Assembly: GCA_963664625.1 (NCBI GenBank)
Contig: OY761541.1
Coordinates: 2,976,001 to 3,040,000, forward strand
Direction: 5' to 3'
DNA: 64,000 bases
Origin: CBDCFV01 sp963664625
Lineage (GTDB): Bacteria; Chloroflexota; Dehalococcoidia; Lucifugimonadales; UBA3495
Positions 57,769-64,000 of this stretch are shown here, in pieces (position 1 is the first letter of the stretch; every line of letters begins with the position of its first letter). The position numbers and the translations under genes were made by a program. Under the pieces are notes generated by a model that worked only from the letters and a program-made list of their open reading frames with translations, was not told the origin of the DNA and made no database searches.

Positions 57769-58935
57769 ATGAATTCCTGCGCATGTATTTGCCGCCGTCC
57801 TCAACCAATCCCCATCGTTGGACTGAAAAGACGCAGGCTGTTCACGTCTTGGAAGTGGAATCCTCAACTCGGAGGTGCACTTGTACAATTGCAGACCGTT
57901 AGCGAAACTATCAGGAAACAGGTAACAAAACTGGCATTTGAACAGGATGATGTAGCATTGGAAGGGCCTTTGCCTCGTACAAGCGAGGCGGTTGACTGGT
58001 GGCTGGAGCAGTGGGGACGGAGCGGCGTGTTGGCTGGCGACGAACCCATGTCCCGTGAGGATGTTGAGCGGTTGATATGCGCCAATGGCGGGACTGCCGT
58101 CGGCTTGGACCTTACCTTTAGAAATCTCCACTCGGCCGACCTGTCCTGCATGGACCTCCGGGAAGTATGCTTCCATGCAGCCGACTTGGGGCGAGTCGAT
58201 CTCAGGGACGCCGATCTGTTCCGGGTGGACCTTCAGGAGGCCGATCTTTTCCGGGCTGATCTCCGGGGCGCGTTTCTGGTGCAAGCCAATATAAAATCGG
58301 CATACCTGTTGGCTGTGAGAATAGATGATCAGACCAACTTGGAGGACATTGACTGGGGGGACAAGTACATCAACGGATGGGAGCATATCAATTTTTACCG
58401 GAACGCCCGGGCAGTCTACCGGCAACTTAATACGTGGCACCAGAACCACGGGCACTATGACATCGCTGGGGAATTTCTATACCGGGAATGGGTCTGCAAA
58501 CGATTGGAAGCCGGGGGCCAATTAAGCGACGGATTAAATTGGCGTCGCCCCCTGCATACGTTGCAAGCCCTGAATTTCCAGTGGTGGCGTACCGTGGTCT
58601 GGTTCCTGTGGCTCGTCGTCCACGAGTTGACCTTCGGCTATGGGGAACGTCCCATGCGGGTGGTCTTCGCCGCTGCGTCCGTCGTTCTGGGGTTTGCCTT
58701 GCTCTACTTTCTCTACCCACTCTCGGAGGTCGTTGCCGCGGGTAGAGGCGAATTTCTGGCTAGATTGTGGTATTCCTTTTACTTTTCCTTGGTGTCCTTC
58801 ACCACCCTTGGCTATGGCGAATGGATCAAACATCCCGACAACTGGCTACGTTATCTGGGCGGGTTGGAGTCCTTCATCGGTCTGTTTCTGACCGCTACGT
58901 TTCTGGTGACATTCACCCGTAAATGGACCAAGTGA
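57769..58935 (+). CDS. Pentapeptide-repeat protein fused to a two-TM K+ channel
   Basis: The frame encodes 388 residues. A pentapeptide-repeat beta-helix runs from about 112 to 185 (LDLTFRNLHSADLSCMDLRE, then DADLFRVDLQEADLFRADLR). After a helical segment with conserved FYRNARAVYRQL there are hydrophobic segments near 273-287 and 297-318, the selectivity filter TTLGYG (345-350) and a final TM near 363-385. The filter is that of a K+ channel. The first ~40 residues look non-coding; TTG 57889, with GGAGGTG upstream, may be the true start (348 residues). Confidence 0.85.
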   Translation: MNSCACICRRPQPIPIVGLKRRRLFTSWKWNPQLGGALVQLQTVSETIRKQVTKLAFEQDDVALEGPLPRTSEAVDWWLEQWGRSGVLAGDEPMSREDVERLICANGGTAVGLDLTFRNLHSADLSCMDLREVCFHAADLGRVDLRDADLFRVDLQEADLFRADLRGAFLVQANIKSAYLLAVRIDDQTNLEDIDWGDKYINGWEHINFYRNARAVYRQLNTWHQNHGHYDIAGEFLYREWVCKRLEAGGQLSDGLNWRRPLHTLQALNFQWWRTVVWFLWLVVHELTFGYGERPMRVVFAAASVVLGFALLYFLYPLSEVVAAGRGEFLARLWYSFYFSLVSFTTLGYGEWIKHPDNWLRYLGGLESFIGLFLTATFLVTFTRKWTK

Positions 58936-58981
58936 TGCGCTCGTGATCCGTTCGTTGTGGGGCGCCGGACCTCAATTGTCT

Positions 58982-59500
58982 CTAAGCCGCCCCATACAAG
59001 TCCAAGCGCCCCTTGCTCTTCTTCTTCAACCGGCCTTGCTTCTCCAGTGACCTTACCGCCCGTAATACCTGCGGGTCGCCATGCCTGCGAAACTGGCCGA
59101 GAATTTTGCTGCGGCTTTTCGGACGTTCGCAGTAGTCCCAGACTGCCTCGGCCAACATGGCGTCCGCCCCCGGAAGTCTTTTCCGGGGTGTCACGACGGT
59201 ATGGCCCGGATTGCCGTCGGCGCGTTCTCCGGGAGTGAATTCCAAGCAACTTTCCTGGGTCTCGAGGAATGTCCGTAACCGTTTGAGCAACACCCCTCCT
59301 TCTCCGCTGGAGCCATAGCCGTGCACCACGTCCAGCTTGACCGAGGTTAGATTGGCGGCATTGTCAAATACGTAATTGTAGAAGCTGATGAATTCCTCCA
59401 GCGCCTCTGTCCGCTTGTAACCGTGCAGGTCCAAATTGAACGAAGTCATCTTCCTGTAGTCCGGTCCTTTTCTGTTAGCGTCAGCATATGTTTTCAACAT
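58982..59500 (-). CDS. Smr-domain protein with C-terminal winged helix
   Basis: The 172-residue protein has an Smr domain: NLDLHGYKRTEALEEFISFY, with LDLHG, and VVHGYGSSGEGGVLLKRLRT, with the GxGxxxxxL pattern. The C-terminal ~55 residues look like a winged helix (SKILGQFRRHGDPQVLRAVR). Smr domains nick or cleave RNA or DNA. ATG 59500 gives the full frame; ATG 59449 (MTSFNLDLHG) is an alternative. It has no MutS2 fusion and no obvious partner; the neighbouring channel gene is convergent. Confidence 0.85.
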   Translation of the reverse strand: MLKTYADANRKGPDYRKMTSFNLDLHGYKRTEALEEFISFYNYVFDNAANLTSVKLDVVHGYGSSGEGGVLLKRLRTFLETQESCLEFTPGERADGNPGHTVVTPRKRLPGADAMLAEAVWDYCERPKSRSKILGQFRRHGDPQVLRAVRSLEKQGRLKKKSKGRLDLYGAA

Positions 59501-59628
59501 ATTGTACAGCCCATCATATCAACCCGCCTGTTCGCCGGTAGCCCAAAGGTGTATACTGCCGGGAGTTTGCCCAAGGACCGTTCGGTTCCCTTGGTCGGTT
59601 ATCAAGCGATAAAGGCAGGTTCAATTCC

Positions 59629-60882
59629 TTGATCAGGTCTACCAGCGCCGGCGCCGCGCCATTGCAAGAAAACCGTGGAGGCGCGAAAGCCAGGACCATC
59701 GCCTCCACCATCCTCAGCGCCCACGGACTGGAGCACCTTTACTCCCACAGTTTCCCCGTACTGGTGGCGGCGATTTACGCCGACCTGGGCTTGAACCCAT
59801 TCCAAGCGGGCATCATGTCCGCCGTCAGGCAACTCACCGCCGGCGCAACCAGCATCGGCAGCGGCGTCCTGGTGGACCTTTTCCGCCACCGCAGCGAGCA
59901 GGTGCTGGCCGGCAGTATGGTGTTGATGGGCGTCGGGTTTTTCCTGGTGTCCATATCTCCCGTGTACGGCCTGATCCTGGCCGCCCTGTTCATTGCTTCC
60001 ATAGGAAACGCCCTCTGGCATCCTCCCGCCTTGGCGCTGTTGTCCCAACACTTCCCCAAGCAACGCGGCCTCTATATCTCGCTCCACAGGGCTACCGGCA
60101 GCATTGGCGACTTGGTAGGGCCGCTGTTGGCCGGCGCATTGCTCGGGTTCGTGAGCTGGCGCTGGATCATGGGCGGGGGCACCCCGCTGGCCGTGCTGAT
60201 GGGGCTGTTGGTGTTGGTGCTGCTGTGGAAGGTAGCCGGCGTCCAACCCGCTGCCGCCTCAGTGCGCAGCAACTTTGGAAACCAGATAACCAACCTGCGC
60301 CGGGCCTTTCATGGCGTCGGCATGTGGGCTATCTTTATCGTCTCCGCCGTCCGTGGAATGGGGGACAGGTCCTACATCTTCTTTCTGCCTCTATACCTCA
60401 GTGAGGGACTGGACAAAGGGTTCATGTTCGCGGCAATCCACGTAGCATTGGTGTCCGCACCGGGGATTGTCTCCGGCCCCCTGTTTGGCGCATTATCCGA
60501 CCACGTTGGACGCCGCCCCATCATCGCCGGTCTCATGGCCGTCTCGGTCCTGCTCTCCGTGACCACCGTGATAAGCGGCGGCAGCGTCTGGATGACGGTC
60601 TCGGTTGTCCTGTTCGGCCTCTTCCACTCTTCGGTAAGTTCGCTGACGCAAGCAGCGGCCATCGATGAAGTGGCGGGGCGGGGTCTGGATGCCACCTTCA
60701 TGGGGCTGATGTGGGGCAGCAACGCCTTTTTCGGGGCCGCCGCGGCCGCGGTGGTAGGCCTGCTGGTGGGGTTCTGGGGATGGGAAACGGCCTTTTATTG
60801 CGCCGCCGTGCTGTTCTTCCTGGGGCTGGTGGCCACCATGTTCATGCCGGGAAACAATTCCCTGCGCGCCCAAACGGCTTAG
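59629..60882 (+). CDS. MFS transporter, paralogue of 11073-12308
   Basis: The 417-residue protein has about 12 TM segments and the MFS loop (GALSDHVGRRPIIAGLMA). It shares the opening pattern AHGLEHLYSHSFPVLVAAIY and the segment order with the transporter at 11073. The start is TTG 59629. The substrate is unknown. An IS5-family element inserted about 150 bases downstream did not disrupt it. Confidence 0.87.
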   Translation: MIRSTSAGAAPLQENRGGAKARTIASTILSAHGLEHLYSHSFPVLVAAIYADLGLNPFQAGIMSAVRQLTAGATSIGSGVLVDLFRHRSEQVLAGSMVLMGVGFFLVSISPVYGLILAALFIASIGNALWHPPALALLSQHFPKQRGLYISLHRATGSIGDLVGPLLAGALLGFVSWRWIMGGGTPLAVLMGLLVLVLLWKVAGVQPAAASVRSNFGNQITNLRRAFHGVGMWAIFIVSAVRGMGDRSYIFFLPLYLSEGLDKGFMFAAIHVALVSAPGIVSGPLFGALSDHVGRRPIIAGLMAVSVLLSVTTVISGGSVWMTVSVVLFGLFHSSVSSLTQAAAIDEVAGRGLDATFMGLMWGSNAFFGAAAAAVVGLLVGFWGWETAFYCAAVLFFLGLVATMFMPGNNSLRAQTA

Positions 60883-61036
60883 TACTAGAGCCGCACATAA
60901 GCTGACTAGATAATTTCGACCTTGGTGAATGGACAATGTCGTTACAGGAAGAGACGTTGCCCTTAGCCGGAGGCCGCGGCAATTGAGGTTGACCAATACC
61001 TCGGGAAACCAACTGCGTCTGTAGTACTAAGAATCC

Positions 61037-61621
61037 CTAACAAAAAGAGGATAAGCGTCTGAAGCAAATGAGTGAACATCCTATGGACAGGAACGCCTCA
61101 TGTATCCCGTCTATTCGTTCGTAGCGCACCCGCAGTCTGCGGAACTGGTGCAACCATGCCAGGGTTCGCTCGATAACCCACCTGTACACGCCCAGCCCGC
61201 TTCCATGCCCGACGCCCCGTTTGGCGATCACAGGCGTGATGTGGCGCGAACGCAACGATTTCCGATGCTCCCGGGAATCATAAGCCCGGTCCGCATACAG
61301 CCGCTCCGGTCTGCGGCGCGGACGGCCACGTTTGCCCCGCACCGGCGGTATCGCATCCACCAATGGCAGCAATTGAGTCACGTCATGACGGTTGGCTCCA
61401 CTCAGTATTGCTGCCAGAGGAGTCCCATTGGCGTCGGTGATCACGTGATGCTTGCTCCCAGGCTTACGGCGGTCCGTAGGATTGGGGCCTGTTTTTTCCC
61501 CCGCCTCCGACTGCCCGGACCGACCCACTGTCCACACAAGCCCGGGACCAGTCCAGACCGTCAGCCCCTTGCAGTTTGGACAACAGGAGTTCATGGAGAC
61601 TCGGCCACACTCCGGCTTCAT
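61037..61621 (-). CDS. IS5-family transposase, second frame (orfB)
   Basis: The useful part of this 194-residue frame starts near the A6 run (GEKTGPNPTDRRKPGSKHHV) and carries the second catalytic Asp (LYADRAYDSREHRK) and the Glu (YRWVIERTLAWLHQFRRLR) of the DDE transposase. The residues encoded before the join (left of 61497) are out-of-frame with the real protein. It is expressed only as a fusion to orfA, by slippage at the A6 run (61492-61497). Confidence 0.88.
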   Translation of the reverse strand: MKPECGRVSMNSCCPNCKGLTVWTGPGLVWTVGRSGQSEAGEKTGPNPTDRRKPGSKHHVITDANGTPLAAILSGANRHDVTQLLPLVDAIPPVRGKRGRPRRRPERLYADRAYDSREHRKSLRSRHITPVIAKRGVGHGSGLGVYRWVIERTLAWLHQFRRLRVRYERIDGIHEAFLSIGCSLICFRRLSSFC

Positions 61622-61898
61622 GCCACTCTTTCAGACGGCGCCAGCAGGTCATCCCCGACCCACATTCCATCTCCTTGGGCAACATCTCCCAAGGGATCCC
61701 GCTCTTGAGCACGAAAAGGATGCCGGCCAGGGCCTTCCGGTCGTCTATCCGCTGGCGTCCGGGGTACCGGAACCGCCTGGGCTTCGCGGGTGGCAGCAGC
61801 GGTTGGAGCATCTCCCATAGTTCATCGCTCACCAGTGGCTTCGCCATCAATCTCTCCTTACCCTGTTGCCGATGCTGCACCTGTACGCTGCAAACCAC
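61464..61898 (-). CDS. IS5-family transposase, first frame (orfA)
   Basis: The 144-residue frame contains the N-terminal helix-turn-helix-like region (AKPLVSDELWEMLQPLLPP) and the first catalytic Asp (ACVDSGSVRA). It ends at 61464 just after an A6 run. The two frames join if one base of the run is skipped, equivalent to a +1 shift or a one-base transcript slip. ATG near the MAKPLVSDE residues (about 61847) is probably the true start. Confidence 0.88.
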   Translation of the reverse strand: MVCSVQVQHRQQGKERLMAKPLVSDELWEMLQPLLPPAKPRRFRYPGRQRIDDRKALAGILFVLKSGIPWEMLPKEMECGSGMTCWRRLKEWHEAGVWPSLHELLLSKLQGADGLDWSRACVDSGSVRAVGGGGKNRPQSYGPP

Positions 61899-61992
61899 GG
61901 CTTGGAGAGAATCTAGACCTCTTACACCTGCTCGTCAACTCTTTTTGTTAGGGGCTCTTAGTCCAAAGAGTCGTTCCGTCTCCGCACCCACC

Positions 61993-62024
61993 TGTCATTC
62001 CCGCGAAAGCGGGAATCCATAGGT
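61993..62024. repeat. REP-like dispersed repeat, copy 11
   Basis: Core CCCGCGAAAGCGGG, symmetrical and slightly altered in the loop arm, 35 bases from the right end of the IS5-family element. Confidence 0.8.
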
Positions 62025-62078
62025 TTCACTCAGTGGGCGATGGGTCATAGGCAGAATTAGACGGTTCTGACGTATTTT

Positions 62079-62678
62079 CTACGTAGCCGCCTTCAACACC
62101 GCCTCGTACTGCTCCGGCGTGTTCATGTCCCAGAGAATCTCCGGGATACCCACCTCAACCCGCTGGACTGATTCTTGGTGGCGTTGCACCACTGCCTTGA
62201 TGCCAAGGGTCTCCTCGTTTATATCAAGCAACTCGTCCAGCAGTGAACCGTCGAGGATAATGGGATGCCCCCCCTTGCCGTTGCAGGTGGGTATGGTGAC
62301 CAAGGCATCGCCCGACCGGTGTTCCTTCAGCACCCGGCTTATAACCTCCGCGCTGCGCGGTTGGTCCACGTTCAACATCAACAGGCAGTCCGGCCGGTCT
62401 GCGATAACCGCCCTGACGCCTGTCTTGATGGACGTGGTCTTGCCCTGGAGGTAGTCCCCGTTTACTACCCAGTCAACCCCGGTCAACCCCTGTAACTCGG
62501 GCAGCAGGTTTTCCGGCTGGTGCCCCAGCACCACCACTACCCGCTCCGCGCCTGCGGCGGTTAGAGCGGCAACCTGGTGCCTCAGTAATGAAGAGTCCCG
62601 CCACGGCAACAGGGCTTTGGGACGCCCCATCCGGCGGGACTCTCCGGCAGACAACAGTATGGCGGCAACGCCGGACAC
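62079..62678 (-). CDS. MobA-like nucleotidyltransferase (MocA type)
   Basis: The 199-residue protein has the NTP-transferase start VAAILLSAGESRRMGRPKAL, then LMLNVDQPR and the GGHPIILDGSLLDEL segment. This fits MocA, which adds CMP to molybdopterin for xanthine dehydrogenase-type enzymes. The start is GTG 62678, directly after the xdhC stop. With XdhC it serves the molybdenum hydroxylases, of which one large subunit lies at 30861-33173. Confidence 0.88.
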   Translation of the reverse strand: MSGVAAILLSAGESRRMGRPKALLPWRDSSLLRHQVAALTAAGAERVVVVLGHQPENLLPELQGLTGVDWVVNGDYLQGKTTSIKTGVRAVIADRPDCLLMLNVDQPRSAEVISRVLKEHRSGDALVTIPTCNGKGGHPIILDGSLLDELLDINEETLGIKAVVQRHQESVQRVEVGIPEILWDMNTPEQYEAVLKAAT

Positions 62679-62679
62679 G

Positions 62680-63822
62680 TCAGTCCCCGGGTGCCTGGAC
62701 TTCGACCTTACGTTGAACGATTTGCTCCGCGCGGTCTACGAACCATTCGGACATTTGGAGAGGAGAACCGGCCCCTCCTCGCCGCACCATGATGACCTCG
62801 GACATGATGCTGACCGCCAGTTCTTCCGGCGTGAGCGCGCCTATATCCAAGCCAACGGGGGCGCGTACCTGCTTCAGCCTGTCCGCCGAAATGCCCTCAC
62901 GCATCAGGCGTTGGTAAATCATCATGTTCTTGCGGCGGCTGCCCAGCAGGCCCAGGTACCGGGCACGGGTGGACATCGCGGACTCCAGGGCCATGTCGTC
63001 GTAGCGATGGCCCCGTGTAGCAACCACCACGAAGCTGTTGACGTTCACCTCAAGGTGGTTGGCCCATTCATCGTAGTTGCTAACTACTGTCTGCTCGGCG
63101 TAAGGGAACCGCTCGGTGTTGCAGAACTCGGGCCGGTCGTCGACCACGTACACCCGGTATCCCAGCGTGTGGGCCAGGTCCGCCGTGGCTTTGCCGACGT
63201 GGCCTCCCCCAACCATCACCAGGGTCGGGGGCGTGGTGAACCCTTCGATGAATACCTCGATGCCATCGTCGGTGGTGAAGGACTCTATGTTGCCGACTTC
63301 AGCTACCCGGACGGCAATCTCGACCGCCCTGTCGTCCAACGCGGCGTCGCCCAGGGTGCCGACCGTCGTTCCGTCCATCCTGAGCAGCAGCTTAGCGCCC
63401 AGGCCGGGATGACCGGCAGGAACATTTACCACCGTGGCCAGTCCTACCGGCTCTCCGCCTTCATAGGCTTGAACGAGTTCCGCGCCAATGGGCACAAAGT
63501 CGTCCGGTTCCCACACTGGCTCCAAATAGAAGTACATCGTGCCGCCGCAGACCAGTCCGTCCCGTGCGGCGATGTCCTCGTTAAGGAAATAGTCCTTGAA
63601 TTCCGGCCCGCTGTGCCGGCGTAGCATCTCTTTGGCGGCGAACCAGATGTCCCCTTCGACGCACCCGCCGCCCAGGGTCCCGACCCCGGTGCCGTCGGCG
63701 CGCACCAGTAGCATGGCGCCCGACTTCTGCGGCGTAGATCCCTTGGTCCGTACCACCGTAGCCAACACTCCCGGTTGGCCGCCTTGCAGGAGTTTGATCG
63801 CTTCCTGTATGACTTCCTTCAT
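62680..63822 (-). CDS. xdhC: XdhC/CoxI-family molybdenum cofactor maturation protein
   Basis: The 380-residue protein has the N-terminal XdhC domain (GVLATVVRTKGSTPQKSGAM with TLGGGCVEG) and a C-terminal Rossmann domain (LVMVGGGHVGKATADLAHTL). XdhC-type proteins bind and sulphurate the molybdenum cofactor before insertion. The stop lies next to the GTG of the MobA-like gene, so the two are co-translated. Upstream, 63823-64000 shows no clear gene. Confidence 0.92.
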   Translation of the reverse strand: MKEVIQEAIKLLQGGQPGVLATVVRTKGSTPQKSGAMLLVRADGTGVGTLGGGCVEGDIWFAAKEMLRRHSGPEFKDYFLNEDIAARDGLVCGGTMYFYLEPVWEPDDFVPIGAELVQAYEGGEPVGLATVVNVPAGHPGLGAKLLLRMDGTTVGTLGDAALDDRAVEIAVRVAEVGNIESFTTDDGIEVFIEGFTTPPTLVMVGGGHVGKATADLAHTLGYRVYVVDDRPEFCNTERFPYAEQTVVSNYDEWANHLEVNVNSFVVVATRGHRYDDMALESAMSTRARYLGLLGSRRKNMMIYQRLMREGISADRLKQVRAPVGLDIGALTPEELAVSIMSEVIMVRRGGAGSPLQMSEWFVDRAEQIVQRKVEVQAPGD

Positions 63823-64000
63823 ATCGCTCTCACTCGCGAAGGTGTATACGGCCTAACTTTACCAAACAGGGCCTTCAGAGGCAATTGCGTCAAGGCCATA
63901 CGAAGCATTACTTCTTGCCGTCGTTTACCGTCCTGCAGAGGCCGCATCACAGGGATTGGCCGTCAATCATCCTCCCGATGTGTTTGACTGAACCCAACCT
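63823..64000. other. Right end of window, no gene found
   Basis: The last 178 bases contain only short open frames without ribosome sites. They presumably include the promoter of xdhC and the start of the next gene region. Confidence 0.5.

Larger units (their letters stand above)
61030..61957 (-). mobile_element. IS5-family insertion sequence (IS427-like group)
   Basis: Imperfect ~20-bp terminal inverted repeats (left GAATCCCTAACAAAAAGAG at 61031-61049, right complement GAGCCCCTAACAAAAAGAG at 61939-61957) flank the transposase gene. A TA duplication is possible at the ends (CTAA on the left, TTAG on the right). Unit length is about 930 bp. The element is intergenic, between an MFS gene and REP copy 11, and looks complete. 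Confidence 0.85.

Overview
The window is about 64 kb of G+C-rich bacterial chromosome (roughly 60% by eye), densely coded on both strands, with ATG, GTG and TTG starts and clear AGGAGG-type ribosome sites. Housekeeping genes (SRP RNA, rsmA, ispE, lgt, galU, lepA, fabF, panB, panC, msrA, two tRNAs) sit among many catabolic enzymes: four short-chain dehydrogenases, two stand-alone Rieske proteins, two VOC proteins, an amidase, a nitroreductase, an HpaB-type monooxygenase, a molybdenum hydroxylase subunit with XdhC and a MobA-like transferase, two amidohydrolases, an M20 hydrolase, an MmgE/PrpD protein and three MFS transporters. This repertoire, plus a dispersed REP-like repeat with core CCCGCGAAGGCGGG, suggests an uncultured Chloroflexota of the Dehalococcoidia/SAR202 kind. 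That placement is inference; there is no rRNA in the window.

Layout: 1-2.4 kb holds a partial membrane protein, a nuclease/Fic-Doc pair and a BNR-repeat protein. 2.4-12.3 kb is catabolic (GatC-like, Rieske, VOC, amidase, nitroreductase, three SDRs, an MFS transporter) with a HEPN/MNT pair embedded. 12.6-16.3 kb runs from a P1 peptidase into DUF2520-panB-panC. 16.3-20.2 kb has HEPN-like and SH3-like small genes, an SDR, a voltage-gated cation channel and an Eis-like acetyltransferase. 20.2-25.3 kb is a lower-G+C defence-type cassette: cytosine-5 methyltransferase, MutL/MORC-type GHKL ATPase, two unrecognised proteins and Vsr, nearly all joined by ATGA overlaps. 25.3-33.2 kb is catabolic again. 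33.5-45.8 kb is mostly housekeeping (radical SAM, fabF, lgt-ispE-rsmA-ffs, galU, lepA, two peptide ABC ATPases). 45.9-48.8 kb has tRNA-Leu, an HNH/HEPN-like/membrane gene trio, a second Rieske gene and VapBC. 48.8-64 kb has amidohydrolases, HicBA, an MBL hydrolase, MFS transporters, msrA, MmgE/PrpD, tRNA-Leu's counterpart tRNA-Lys, a pentapeptide-repeat K+ channel, an Smr protein, an IS5-family element and the MobA-like/xdhC pair.

The best lead is the 20.2-25.3 kb cassette. It sits exactly at the stop codon of the acetyltransferase gene, and a second, diverged copy of that gene's last ~64 bp lies at the far end of the cassette. The differences between the copies are largely synonymous. The cassette therefore looks like a gene-end-replacing insertion, and vsr now reads through the displaced gene end in another frame. 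Other leads are the HNH/HEPN-like/membrane trio, the nuclease/Fic-Doc pair, a radical SAM protein with four ~29-residue C-terminal repeats, a candidate ketopantoate reductase (DUF2520) next to panBC, and REP repeats that form REPIN-like pairs and in one case supply the end of a coding sequence.
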